Source: JBHPCZ01 sp042573625 (GTDB lineage Bacteria > Desulfobacterota > Desulfobacteria > Desulfobacterales > UBA11574). Taken from it: a stretch of 60,360 nucleotides of DNA. Below, piece after piece: positions 16,984 through 25,760 of the stretch (its first letter is position 1; each line of letters opens with the position of its first letter). A model generated the notes under the pieces. The model saw only the letters and a program-made list of their open reading frames with translations, was not told the DNA's origin and did no database searches. The translations under genes and the position numbers were made by a program. Location of the stretch: the NCBI GenBank assembly GCA_042573625.1, contig JBHPCZ010000005.1, positions 1 through 60,360 of the forward strand, in the 5' to 3' direction.

Positions 16984-17154
16984 AATACATTCAAACAGTG
17001 CACGATTTCGCTGCTGATCATTCATTCCGCTATTTATAACGATTTTAAAGAAAAACTCCCCGACTGCTGAGATAAATTGAAAATTTTGTCCATAGAGATC
17101 GGCAAGTTGTTTAGATATAGAACAGCTACTGAAGTTTCGCACCCGAGTTAACCC

Positions 17155-17847
17155 ATGACCGAAAAAAAGCCCTTTGCCATTGCGGTCGAAGAAATTCACA
17201 ATACCCTTCGGTTTTTATCTGAAGCGGGATGCCGGGGATTCGACTGCTCGAAAAAAAGCATTGACACTGTTGAAGCCTGGGGCGTCCGGGAAACGGTTTT
17301 GCCTGAAACCCTGAGGAAGATCCGCGTTGACCTCGGCGACTGCCGCCGATGCAGCCTTTGTGACGGGCGAAACAATATTGTTTTCGGTGCGGGCGATCCC
17401 CGTGCGAGGCTGGTTTTTGTGGGTGAAGGGCCGGGGTATGAGGAAGATCAAAAGGGTGAGCCTTTTGTCGGCGCCGCGGGGCAACTCTTGACCAAGATCA
17501 TCCAGGCCATTAAACTGAGTCGGTCTCAAGTCTATATCTGCAATATTGTAAAGTGCCGTCCGCCAGGCAACAGAAACCCGACGCAGGATGAAATGGCGGC
17601 CTGCCTGCCTTTTTTAGAGCGACAACTTTCAGCGATTTCCCCGGATTTCATCTGCGCCCTCGGCAGTGTTGCCGCCCGGACACTCCTTGAAACGGAAACC
17701 CCCATCTCAAAGCTGAGAGGGCATTTCCATCACTATATGGGGATAAGGGTGATGCCCACATACCATCCGGCATATCTTCTGCGCAATCCAGAGAAAAAAC
17801 GTGATGTCTGGGAAGATATGAAGATGTTGATGAAAGCGATGGATTAA
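17155..17847 (+). CDS. udg: Family 4 (Fe-S) uracil-DNA glycosylase
   Basis: 230 residues. Residues 75-230 match family-4 UDG: the N-terminal cysteine pair of the 4Fe-4S cluster (CRRCSLC), motif A GEGPGYEED, the GEPFVGAAGQLL segment, NIVKCRPPGNRNP with a further cluster Cys, and motif C HPAYLLRNP. It removes uracil from DNA at the start of base-excision repair. The N-terminal ~60 residues are a non-conserved extension, as in many bacterial members. It is followed immediately by repeat element copy 2, whose hairpin may terminate it. Confidence 0.9.
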   Translation: MTEKKPFAIAVEEIHNTLRFLSEAGCRGFDCSKKSIDTVEAWGVRETVLPETLRKIRVDLGDCRRCSLCDGRNNIVFGAGDPRARLVFVGEGPGYEEDQKGEPFVGAAGQLLTKIIQAIKLSRSQVYICNIVKCRPPGNRNPTQDEMAACLPFLERQLSAISPDFICALGSVAARTLLETETPISKLRGHFHHYMGIRVMPTYHPAYLLRNPEKKRDVWEDMKMLMKAMD

Positions 17848-17853
17848 CAATGT

Positions 17854-18233
17854 AGGATCGCCTCCAAAAAAAGCTGGAGTGATCCTAAGGATTCAAGGAG
17901 TCAAGGCTTGCCTGCCTCGGGCATGGGTTCAAGAGCTCGAGAGAAATGCTTAAAAATTATAAAGAATGAAAAGTATGGCAGAAATCTTATGGACTCTGTT
18001 TTGTTATTTATAGAATAACAAAAAAATGTCCGAAAGAAGAAAGGTAGGGGCTGACATCTCAAACAAGAAAATCCGTCGTGTCTGTGTCTTCAAATGTTGA
18101 TAAAATCGTCAGAAAAAAAACACTTGGCCCCTTGAATCCTCGAATCCTTGTCTGCCCTCCAGAGGCGGGTAAACCTCAGACAGGCGTGTATGCCTTGTCG
18201 GCAGGATTTTCTACAACTCATCCGGAGAAGAAG
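17854..18233 (+). repeat. Decayed four-helix-bundle element, copy 2
   Basis: Left hairpin AGGATC ... GATCCT at 17854-17886 with inner CTCCA/TGGAG pairing. CTTGAATCC/AAGGATTCA repeats flank a pseudogene reading MLKNYKE-stop-KVWQKSYGLC, VIYRITKKCPKEER-stop-GLTSQTRKS, then SNVDKIV over about 17947-18110: three blocks of the four-helix-bundle (23S rRNA intervening sequence) protein family in one frame, with two stops. The C-terminal half is missing. It ends at the degraded right palindrome TCCGGAGAAG (18230). Confidence 0.72.
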
Positions 18234-18288
18234 CACTTGTAAAGTTTGATCGACAGAAAACAGAATATTTCGACACTACTGAAGTATA

Positions 18289-19569
18289 ATGAAGAATATT
18301 AAATATTTTCTTATAGCGCTCTCTTTTTTAATTGTCTGCCGTCCCGGAAACGGTATGGCCGGCAAGGGGGAGATCTATATCATCAAAGTGTCGGATGCCA
18401 TCAGTCCGGGGATTTCAGATTTTGTGAAGAAAGGGATCGAAAAGGCTTCGGATGATGAAGCGTCCTGTACGATCATCCAACTTGACACTCCCGGCGGCCT
18501 TGTGGAGTCGATGCGTGTAATTGTAATGGCCATCTATGCGAGCAAAGTGCCTGTGGTCGTCTATGTTTCGCCGTCCGGAGCAAGGGCCGCTTCGGCAGGG
18601 GTCATGATCACCATGGCCGCGGATATTGCGGCTATGGCGCCGGGGACCAATATCGGGGCTGCCCACCCGGTCGGGATGGGCGGAAAGGACATCGACAAGT
18701 CCATGTCTGAAAAGGTAACCAACGACATGGTCGCCTACGCAAAGAGTATCGCAAAAAAACGGGGAAAAAACGAAAAATGGGCTGAGAAAGCGGTGCGTGA
18801 GAGTGTATCCGTGACCGAAGCGGAAGCGCTTGAAAAAAATGTCATCGACATTGTGGCAAAGGACATGAACGATTTGATCCGTCAAATCAACGGTCGAAAA
18901 ATTGAAGGCAAAGGGGTTTTAAAAATTGATCCTTTGGCAAGGAAAGTGCTCGAGGAAACCCTGAGAACAAAGATCTTAAAAACCATCAGTGACCCTAATG
19001 TCGCCTATATCCTTATGATGATGGGACTGGCCGGGATTTATTTTGAACTGTCGCACCCCGGCGCCATACTTCCCGGGGTGGTGGGCGGTATTTCGATTGT
19101 TCTGGCTTTTTTTGCCTTTCAGACACTCCCGGTCAGCGCCGCCGGTATTCTTTTGATTATACTGGGTCTTATTTTTTTCATTATGGAGATGAAGATTCAG
19201 AGCTATGGCCTTCTCAGTATTGCCGGAATTATTTCCCTCTTTTTGGGTTCCCTTATGCTGTTTGAAGGGGGCAGTCCCGGGATGAGGCTGTCGTGGCATG
19301 TTGTTTTGCCCACGCTTGTTCTGGTTTCAGGATTTTTTGTTGTTGTTGCAGGCCTGGTGTTTAAGTCACAGGTTTCAAAGCCGAAAACAGGCGCCAGAGG
19401 TCTCGTTGGCGAGGTCGGAGTGGTCAGAGAAGCGATTATGCCTGAAGGTAAGGTATTTGTTCACGGCGAGCTCTGGAAAGCAACCTCAAAAGATCCGATA
19501 AACGAAGGTGTCAAGGTGCGGGTGATAAACGTCGTCAACCTTGTGGTAGAGGTTGAACCGGTTGAATAG
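18289..19569 (+). CDS. nfeD: NfeD-family membrane-bound serine protease (ClpP class)
   Basis: 426 residues. Signal peptide, then a SppA/ClpP-type protease domain: LDTPGGLVESMR, catalytic Ser region SGARAASAGVMI, and Lys in VAYAKSIAKKRG, matching the Ser-Lys dyad of the long NfeD1b form. Several membrane helices follow (about 235-365; YILMMMGLAGIYFEL, IVLAFFAFQTLPVSAAGILL) and a C-terminal OB-fold (GLVGEVGVVREAI, GELWKATS). In the family it cleaves or partners slipin; the slipin gene is 62 bp downstream. Confidence 0.92.
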   Translation: MKNIKYFLIALSFLIVCRPGNGMAGKGEIYIIKVSDAISPGISDFVKKGIEKASDDEASCTIIQLDTPGGLVESMRVIVMAIYASKVPVVVYVSPSGARAASAGVMITMAADIAAMAPGTNIGAAHPVGMGGKDIDKSMSEKVTNDMVAYAKSIAKKRGKNEKWAEKAVRESVSVTEAEALEKNVIDIVAKDMNDLIRQINGRKIEGKGVLKIDPLARKVLEETLRTKILKTISDPNVAYILMMMGLAGIYFELSHPGAILPGVVGGISIVLAFFAFQTLPVSAAGILLIILGLIFFIMEMKIQSYGLLSIAGIISLFLGSLMLFEGGSPGMRLSWHVVLPTLVLVSGFFVVVAGLVFKSQVSKPKTGARGLVGEVGVVREAIMPEGKVFVHGELWKATSKDPINEGVKVRVINVVNLVVEVEPVE

Positions 19570-19631
19570 TTGTTCATCATAACGTTGACGGGAAACGAGC
19601 AACTGATATCCATGAACAAAAGGAGATAATC

Positions 19632-20381
19632 ATGTTTCCAACAATTTTTGTTGTTGTGGCTCTTGTTGTTTTTCTGGCTTCGGCAATTCGGATTTTAAAT
19701 GAGTATGAACGGGGAGTGGTTTTCAGACTGGGTCGTGTCATAAAGGCCAAAGGGCCGGGGCTGATCATACTGATTCCGGGCATTGACAAAATGGTTAAGG
19801 TGAGTTTGCGTCTTGTGGTCATGGATGTCGATCCCCAGGATGTTATCACGCGGGACAACGTTTCTGTCAAAGTGAACGCCGTGATTTATTTCAGGGTTAT
19901 TGATCCTATAAAAGCGATCGTTGAAGTCGAAAATTTTAGTTATGCCATGTCACAACTGGCTCAGACAACCCTGAGAAGCGTGTGCGGTCAGGCAGAGTTG
20001 GATGAGCTTTTATCCGCAAGGGAGAAAACCAATTCCCAGCTTCAGGAAATCCTCGATACACACTCGGATCCATGGGGGATAAAGGTTGCAACAGTGGAGC
20101 TTAAGCACATTGATTTACCCCAGGAGATGCAACGATCAATGGCCAAGCAAGCAGAGGCGGAGCGGGAGCGTCGTGCCAAGATAATCAATGCGGAAGGTGA
20201 ATACCAGGCCGCAGAGAAGCTTGCTGAAGCCGCTGAAATTATTCGTGAACACCCTATGGCGTTGCAGCTTAGATATCTCCAGACCATGCGAGAGATGTCA
20301 GCAGAACAGAATACAACAACGATTTTTCCATTCCCCATGGAATTTCTCAGACCGTTTTCAGAATTTTGGAAAAAGAAGTAG
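19632..20381 (+). CDS. Slipin (stomatin-like SPFH-domain protein)
   Basis: 249 residues with AAAAGGAGA about 6 bases before ATG 19632. An N-terminal membrane hairpin (MFPTIFVVVALVVFLASAI) leads into an SPFH domain: EYERGVVFRLGRV, PGLIILIPGIDKMVKVSLR, DPQDVITRDNVSVKVNAV, and the alpha-helical tail QEMQRSMAKQAEAERERRAK. Such proteins oligomerise at the membrane and form a conserved operon with NfeD, as here. Ends with the usual FPFPMEFLRPF. No odd features. Confidence 0.93.
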   Translation: MFPTIFVVVALVVFLASAIRILNEYERGVVFRLGRVIKAKGPGLIILIPGIDKMVKVSLRLVVMDVDPQDVITRDNVSVKVNAVIYFRVIDPIKAIVEVENFSYAMSQLAQTTLRSVCGQAELDELLSAREKTNSQLQEILDTHSDPWGIKVATVELKHIDLPQEMQRSMAKQAEAERERRAKIINAEGEYQAAEKLAEAAEIIREHPMALQLRYLQTMREMSAEQNTTTIFPFPMEFLRPFSEFWKKK

Positions 20382-20425
20382 CGATCATCTATCCCGGATA
20401 TTTCATAAAAAATCCGGACTAGCTA

Positions 20426-20478
20426 TTGACATAATTAAAAAAAATTGGCTATAAGTCAGGTTTTGTAACCGTTTACAA
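20426..20478 (+). promoter_or_regulatory. Sigma-70-type promoter with palindromic operator
   Basis: TTGACA at 20426-20431, an 18-bp A-rich spacer, and TATAAG at 20450-20455. Downstream, TTGTAA-CCGT-TTACAA (20463-20478) would cover the predicted transcription start, a position suited to a repressor. The transcript would carry a leader of about 210 nt containing a GGGATCC/GGATCCC hairpin (20542-20564) before the gene at 20673. Prediction from sequence alone. Confidence 0.6.
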
Positions 20479-20672
20479 TAGACTAAAAATAGAAAGATAA
20501 CGGGCGGGGGCATCCTCCTGATTTCTCATTCCGCTAAAAGTGGGATCCGCCGGCAAAGGATCCCGCTGTATGTGGATATCGTTCATTCGTTCATATATTT
20601 TCAATGAGAAATCCGGATTAACAGCCACCGCTTGTACTTTTTAACGGTACCAAGGAAAGGAGATCAACGCAC

Positions 20673-20999
20673 ATGGGCAAAAAGGAAAAGGAAACCAAGG
20701 AAAAGCCCTTGGAAAAAATGACTGCCAAAGAACTGCGAGAAGTCGGGAAACAGATGCCGGAAATTACCGGTGTTTACGGGATGAACAAGGCCGAGTTGAT
20801 CAGCGCCATAAAACAGGCAAGGGGAATTCCGGAAGAGACCGGGAAAAAGGCCGATGACCAGGTCCGCGAGATCAAGAAGAAGATCAAAAAGCTGAAGGCG
20901 GAGCAGGAAGCCGCCGTTGAGGCAAAAGATAAAAAGATGGCGGATATTTACCGGCGCCGCATTATCCGGCTCAAGAAGAGGACGCGCAGGGCGGCATAA
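20673..20999 (+). CDS. Small charged protein with Rho-N/SAP-like motif
   Basis: 108 residues, start ATG 20673 after AAGGAAAGGAG. The first half carries a LEKMTAKELREVGKQMPEITGVYGMNKAELISAI segment (location residues about 13-46) resembling the Rho N-terminal/SAP helix-extended-loop-helix. The second half is a highly charged coiled coil (VREIKKKIKKLKAEQEA) ending in a basic RRRIIRLKKRTRRAA. These features suggest nucleic-acid binding; the function is unknown. It has its own promoter at 20426 with an operator. Small Rho-N/coiled-coil proteins of this type are seen in deltaproteobacteria (recall). Confidence 0.7.
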   Translation: MGKKEKETKEKPLEKMTAKELREVGKQMPEITGVYGMNKAELISAIKQARGIPEETGKKADDQVREIKKKIKKLKAEQEAAVEAKDKKMADIYRRRIIRLKKRTRRAA

Positions 21000-21108
21000 T
21001 CAGACGTGTTATAACACCATCACTTTTGTGTCTTTAAGGGTTTTGGGAGTATTCGAATTTAAGGCAGGGCAGGCGTGTTTTTCGTGTCTATCGGTTGATG
21101 GATGACCA

Positions 21109-21702
21109 GTGGCAGATAAAATTGATAATTTTGTGATCGATCCGGCGTCGGTGGCATTCGATATCGATGGCGTCTTCGCCGACACCATGACATTGTTCAT
21201 CGATATTGCACGGGATGAGTATGACATTGACGGAATCAGATACGAGGATATTACCTGTTATAGACTAGAAGATTGCCTGGATATCGACGAGGCAATCATA
21301 CGGGACATTATCACAAAATTATTGGATGGAACCTATGCGGCGCCATTGAATGCCATAGAGGGGGCTTCTGAAGTTTTGACCCGGTTGGGCAGAGGATACA
21401 GACCGCTTCTCTTTGTCACCGCACGACCGTATCCGGGTCCCATCTACGATTGGATTTTAAATGCGCTTCCGCTTGATTCAAATTCAATAGAAGTCGTTAC
21501 GACAGGCTCGTTTGAGGGCAAGGCAAATGAACTGTTGCGCAGAGGCATTTCTTATTTTGTGGAAGACAGGCTTGAAACCTGTTTTCTTCTGAAGGAGGTC
21601 GGTATTATACCTGTTCTTTTCAAACAGCCGTGGAACAGGGACCCCCATCCATTCAGGGAGATCGGCACTTGGAGCGAGCTTGAATCGCTGATTAAATATT
21701 AA
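21109..21702 (+). CDS. HAD-superfamily phosphatase, possibly 5'(3')-deoxynucleotidase-like
   Basis: 197 residues from GTG 21109. HAD motifs: FDIDGVFADT (D-x-D nucleophile pair, residues about 18-20), FVTARPYPGP (motif II), the Lys region EGKANELLRR, and FVEDRLETC (motif IV acidic residue). It resembles NT5C-like or uncharacterised metabolic HAD hydrolases; the substrate is not predictable. The stop codon overlaps the left hairpin of repeat element copy 3, so that hairpin may serve as terminator. Confidence 0.75.
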   Translation: MADKIDNFVIDPASVAFDIDGVFADTMTLFIDIARDEYDIDGIRYEDITCYRLEDCLDIDEAIIRDIITKLLDGTYAAPLNAIEGASEVLTRLGRGYRPLLFVTARPYPGPIYDWILNALPLDSNSIEVVTTGSFEGKANELLRRGISYFVEDRLETCFLLKEVGIIPVLFKQPWNRDPHPFREIGTWSELESLIKY

Positions 21703-21970
21703 GGATCACCTCCAAAAAAAAAGGAGTGATCCTAAGGGGTCAAGGATTCAAGGTTTCAAGGATTCGAGTGAAATGCTTATAAATTAGATTAAGGTAGGGT
21801 CTGACATCTCAAATTAGAAGATCCGCCGTGGCCGCGCCTTCAAATGTTGAGAAAATGGTTAGAAAAAAAACACTTGATCCCTTGAATCCTTGAATCCTCG
21901 AATCCTTGTCTGCCTCAGACAGGTTTGCATGCCTTGTGGGCAGGATTTTCTAAAACTAATCTGGAGAAGA
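21702..21970 (+). repeat. Decayed four-helix-bundle element, copy 3
   Basis: The shortest copy. Left hairpin AGGATCACCTCC ... GGAGTGATCCT (21702-21733), AAGGATTCAAGG repeats, then a residual frame GLTSQIRRSAVAAPSNVEK (about 21801-21857), which matches the middle of the four-helix-bundle protein consensus. The N-terminal helix has been deleted. CTTGAATCC repeats and the degraded palindrome (CTGGAGAAGA, to 21970) follow, 11 bp before xerC. Confidence 0.7.
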
Positions 21971-21980
21971 ATCAATTTTA

Positions 21981-22931
21981 ATGATTTCGCCCCCTTTAAA
22001 AAATCTGATGCGATCTTTTCTGGAGTCCCTTTCCTCAGAGAGGGGATATTCTGACAACACATGCCGTGCCTACAAAAATGACCTGAAAGAGTTTATATCC
22101 TTTATCTCTGAAACCGGTCTTTTACGAAAAGCCGGACAAAAAGATTCGGAATCGCCGAGGGCTGATGAATTAAACGGCCTTATGATAAGGGCATATCTGG
22201 GCTTTCTTCATAAAAAGAATAAAAAGACCACAATTGCCCGAAAGTTATCAGCAATTCGTTCTTTTTTCAGATACCTATTGAAAAATGGTATCATTCCGGA
22301 GAATCCGGCGGACCGGATATTGACACCGAAACAGGACCAAACGATTCCTGTTTATCTTCCCGTTGACGACATGTTCCGATTGCTCGATTCCATAAAGACC
22401 GATACACTGCTGGGGCTGAGGAATCGTGCCATTTTTGAGACCCTATATTCCTGTGGAATACGGGTTTCGGAGCTTGCCGGTATGAATCTTGTTGATGTGG
22501 ATTTTTCAAGCCGTGTCATCCGTGTTCGCGGAAAAGGAGACAGAGAACGAATTGTACCCATCGGCCGGAAAGCCCTGAATGCCATAAAGGCTTACAGAGA
22601 AAGACTAATGAGTAAAAGGGATTTACGTATTGCCGGAAATGGAAAGGGTGAAGCTGGTCCGATCTTTTTAAACAAAAATTACGGCCGGCTTTCAACCCGA
22701 TCGATTGCCCGTATTCTTGATAAGCTCATCAAAGAGGCCGGTCTGTCAATGCCCGTCTCACCGCACGGACTGCGTCACACATTTGCAACGCACATGCTGG
22801 ATGCCGGGGCGGATTTAAGAATCATACAGGAACTGTTGGGTCACAAAAGCCTCACGACCACTCAGAAATATACGCACGTGAGTATCGACAGACTCATGGA
22901 AACATATGACAAGGCTCATCCAAGGAAGTGA
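21981..22931 (+). CDS. xerC: Tyrosine recombinase XerC
   Basis: 316 residues. N-terminal SAM-like core-binding domain (about 8-100; SSERGYSDNTCRAYKNDL) and C-terminal catalytic domain with all tyrosine-recombinase residues: Arg in CGIRVSELAGM, Lys in RGKGDRERIVP, HxxR in SPHGLRHTFATH, His in LLGHKSLTTTQ and the nucleophilic Tyr in QKYTHVS. It would resolve chromosome dimers at dif with XerD. Clustering with hslVU (18 bp downstream) is the common xerC-hslV-hslU arrangement, which supports XerC over a phage integrase. Confidence 0.93.
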   Translation: MISPPLKNLMRSFLESLSSERGYSDNTCRAYKNDLKEFISFISETGLLRKAGQKDSESPRADELNGLMIRAYLGFLHKKNKKTTIARKLSAIRSFFRYLLKNGIIPENPADRILTPKQDQTIPVYLPVDDMFRLLDSIKTDTLLGLRNRAIFETLYSCGIRVSELAGMNLVDVDFSSRVIRVRGKGDRERIVPIGRKALNAIKAYRERLMSKRDLRIAGNGKGEAGPIFLNKNYGRLSTRSIARILDKLIKEAGLSMPVSPHGLRHTFATHMLDAGADLRIIQELLGHKSLTTTQKYTHVSIDRLMETYDKAHPRK

Positions 22932-22949
22932 TCGGAGAAAAAAATTATT

Positions 22950-23480
22950 ATGAAATTTCGTGGAACAACAATTCTTGCTGTCAGACACAAAGGCAAGGTG
23001 GCCGTTGCCGGTGACGGTCAGGTTACCTTGAATGATGCCGTTATCAAACATCACGCCAAAAAGGTTAGAAAGATCTACAAAGACAAGATCATTGTGGGAT
23101 TTGCCGGCGCCAGTGCCGACGCCCTGAACCTTTCAGAGCGTCTTGAGGCAAAGCTTGAACGTTACAATGGAAATCTGACCCGCAGTGCCGTGGAATTGGC
23201 CAGGGACTGGCGAACCGACAAGTATCTGAGGCGACTTGAGGCTGTTATGATCGCTGTAGATGATGATCGAATGTATCTTATTTCAGGTAACGGTGATGTG
23301 ATCGAGCCTGACGAAGGTATCATGGGTATCGGTTCCGGGGGAATCGGCGCCCAGGCTGCGGCCACCGCACTCATAAAACATACGGACCTGGATGCAAGGC
23401 GAATTGTGGAAGACGCGATGAAGATTGCAGCCTCCATATGTATTTATACCAATGAATCCATAACTATTGAAGAGAGATAA
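22950..23480 (+). CDS. hslV: ATP-dependent protease proteolytic subunit HslV
   Basis: 176 residues. The sequence MKFRGTTILAV places the catalytic Thr close to the N-terminus after processing, followed by VAVAGDGQVTL, IIVGFAGASADAL and GSGGIGAQAAATAL. HslV forms a double hexamer of the proteasome beta-subunit fold and is capped by HslU in the cytoplasm. It lies between xerC and hslU; hslU starts 10 bases after its stop. Confidence 0.97.
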   Translation: MKFRGTTILAVRHKGKVAVAGDGQVTLNDAVIKHHAKKVRKIYKDKIIVGFAGASADALNLSERLEAKLERYNGNLTRSAVELARDWRTDKYLRRLEAVMIAVDDDRMYLISGNGDVIEPDEGIMGIGSGGIGAQAAATALIKHTDLDARRIVEDAMKIAASICIYTNESITIEER

Positions 23481-23490
23481 AGAAGCGTCG

Positions 23491-24864
23491 ATGAGCAACC
23501 AGACACCATCTGAAATCGTAGAAGCACTTGATAAATACATCATTGGCCAGGACAAGGCAAAACGGTCTGTTTCCATCGCCTTGAGGAATCGATGGCGAAG
23601 GCAGCAGGTCCCGGAAGATCTCCGTGATGAAATTGCGCCCAAGAACATTATTCTCATCGGTCCCACAGGTGTAGGAAAAACCGAGATATCGCGGCGTCTG
23701 TCCAAACTTACGGACTCTCCTTTTTCAAAGGTTGAGGCCTCGAAGTTTACGGAAGTCGGATATGTCGGGCGAGACGTGGAATCGATGGTGCGGGATCTTC
23801 TGGACCTTACGGTCAATGTGCTTAAATCAAGGGAACAGGAGGCTGTCAAAGAGAGGGCAGGCCAGATCGCCGAAGAAAGGATACTCGATCTCTTGCTTCC
23901 AAAACCCGGCGCATCACAGGCGCCGAAACGAGTGGATTCAGACGAAACATCGTTTGAACTCGTAAAATCGACGGACAAGGAGGCTTTTTCCACACGAGAA
24001 AAGCTGCGCAAGATGCTCCGAGAAGGAAGGCTTGACGATCGATATGTGGATCTCGACGTCTCAGAACGGGCCATGCCTGTGGTTGAGATCTTTTCCAATG
24101 TTGGTTTGGAGGAAATGGGCATTAATTTTAAAGATATGTTCGGCGGCATGATACCCAAAAGTAAAAAAAGGCGCAAAGTAAAAGTTTCGGAAGCTTTAGA
24201 GATTCTGGTTCAGGAAGAGGCCCTGAATCTTGTGGACATGGATAAAGTTGTCAGCAATGCGATCGAGAAGGTTGAACAGACCGGAATTATTTTTCTGGAT
24301 GAGATTGACAAAATTGCAGGCAGAAACAGCGGACACGGCCCTGACGTGTCCAGAGAAGGCGTTCAAAGAGATCTCCTTCCGGTTGTCGAAGGATGTGTGG
24401 TTGCAACAAAGCACGGCATGGTTCATACGGATCACATCCTTTTTATTGCCTCAGGCGCTTTTCACACCGTCAAGCCTTCGGATTTGATCCCGGAACTCCA
24501 GGGCCGATTTCCCATCCGGGTCGAACTTGACTCACTGGGGCAGAAAGAGTTTGTAAAGATAATGACTGAACCGAAAAATGCCTTGCTTCTCCAGTATAAA
24601 GCGCTGTTGGAGACCGAAGGTGTTGACGTTATTTTTGAGGATGAGGCCATCGAAGATATCGCGAAGATTGCTGAAGATGTTAACAATCTTACTGAGAATA
24701 TCGGCGCAAGAAGACTCCAAACAATTATGGAGTGTCTGCTTGAAGATATTCTGTTTGACGCCCCCAACATGAAAGGGGAGAAGGTTGTCATCGACAGAAA
24801 TTATGTTGTTGAAAAACTTAAGGATATCAAAGATGATGAGGATCTGAGCCGTTATATTTTATAA
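23491..24864 (+). CDS. hslU: ATP-dependent protease ATPase subunit HslU
   Basis: 457 residues from ATG 23491 (MSNQTPSEIVEAL); a TTG at 23467 would overlap hslV and is less likely. AAA+ features: GPTGVGKTEISRRL (Walker A), VGYVGRDVESMVRDL, IIFLDEIDKIA (Walker B), the sensor region GARRLQTIMECLL, and the C-terminal DLSRYIL tail that docks into HslV. It unfolds substrates and activates HslV. Length is normal. The intermediate domain is present (about 110-230). Confidence 0.97.
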   Translation: MSNQTPSEIVEALDKYIIGQDKAKRSVSIALRNRWRRQQVPEDLRDEIAPKNIILIGPTGVGKTEISRRLSKLTDSPFSKVEASKFTEVGYVGRDVESMVRDLLDLTVNVLKSREQEAVKERAGQIAEERILDLLLPKPGASQAPKRVDSDETSFELVKSTDKEAFSTREKLRKMLREGRLDDRYVDLDVSERAMPVVEIFSNVGLEEMGINFKDMFGGMIPKSKKRRKVKVSEALEILVQEEALNLVDMDKVVSNAIEKVEQTGIIFLDEIDKIAGRNSGHGPDVSREGVQRDLLPVVEGCVVATKHGMVHTDHILFIASGAFHTVKPSDLIPELQGRFPIRVELDSLGQKEFVKIMTEPKNALLLQYKALLETEGVDVIFEDEAIEDIAKIAEDVNNLTENIGARRLQTIMECLLEDILFDAPNMKGEKVVIDRNYVVEKLKDIKDDEDLSRYIL

Positions 24865-24884
24865 AAAAAGGAACAGACAGCATA

Positions 24885-25760
24885 ATGAGCACCAATGTCG
24901 CGGATATTCTCATTGAGGCACTGCCGTATATACGCCGTTTCTCCGGAATGACCATCGTGATCAAGTACGGCGGCCATGCGATGGTGGACGAGCAGCTTAA
25001 AGAAAATTTCGCCCGGGACATCACCCTGATGAAATTCGTCGGGCTGGATCCGGTTGTGGTTCACGGCGGTGGGCCGCAGATCAACACCGTTCTCGATCAA
25101 ATGGGGATACGCCCCCGGTTCGTGAGAGGAATGCGGCTTACCGATGAACAGACAATGGACGTCGTGGAGATGGTCCTCGGCGGCAAGGTGAACAAAGAGA
25201 TTGTTGCCCAGATCAATAAGCAGGGAGGGAAAGCCATCGGTCTCAGCGGCAAGGACGGCGGTCTGATTCAAGCGAAGAAGCTTCATATCGTATACCAGGA
25301 GGACAGTGACAAACCGCCTGAAATCATTGACCCCGGGCTGGTGGGAGAAGTCACCCGTATCAACCCGGATATCATCACTTCCTTGACAAAACAGAATTTT
25401 ATTCCGATCATCGCGCCGGTCGGCACCGGTGATTCCGGCGAGACATACAACATCAACGCGGATCATGTTGCAAGCAGGATTGCCATGGCGCTTTCCGCAG
25501 GACGCCTGATCTTTCTTACAGATGTCGACGGCCTTCTTGATTCCGAGGGCGTCCTTGTCTCATCGGTAAATGCAGAAAAGGCCCATAAAATGGTTGACTC
25601 AAAGGCCATTTCAGGAGGGATGATCCCGAAAATCGAGTGTGCCCTTGATGCACTCAACAACGGGGTTGAAAAGGTCCATATTATCAACGGCTGCAAGCGC
25701 CATTCATTACTGCTGGAACTCTTCACAGACAGCGGAATCGGAACAGAGGTTACCATATGA
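24885..25760 (+). CDS. argB: Acetylglutamate kinase
   Basis: 291 residues. Amino-acid-kinase fold: IVIKYGGHAM, VVVHGGGPQINT, AIGLSGKDGGLIQ, NADHVASRIAMAL and ISGGMIPKIECAL. It phosphorylates N-acetylglutamate, the second step of arginine synthesis. The segment QAKKL ... EIIDPGLVGEV resembles the arginine-sensitive type but feedback cannot be judged. It overlaps argD by 4 bp (ATGA), indicating translational coupling. First gene of the arginine operon here. Confidence 0.96.
   Translation: MSTNVADILIEALPYIRRFSGMTIVIKYGGHAMVDEQLKENFARDITLMKFVGLDPVVVHGGGPQINTVLDQMGIRPRFVRGMRLTDEQTMDVVEMVLGGKVNKEIVAQINKQGGKAIGLSGKDGGLIQAKKLHIVYQEDSDKPPEIIDPGLVGEVTRINPDIITSLTKQNFIPIIAPVGTGDSGETYNINADHVASRIAMALSAGRLIFLTDVDGLLDSEGVLVSSVNAEKAHKMVDSKAISGGMIPKIECALDALNNGVEKVHIINGCKRHSLLLELFTDSGIGTEVTI

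Noticed and set aside
23283..24176. 297-codon frame on the - strand opposite hslV/hslU
   Set aside because: It overlaps the well-supported hslV and hslU genes and encodes a Ser/Arg-rich protein without domains.
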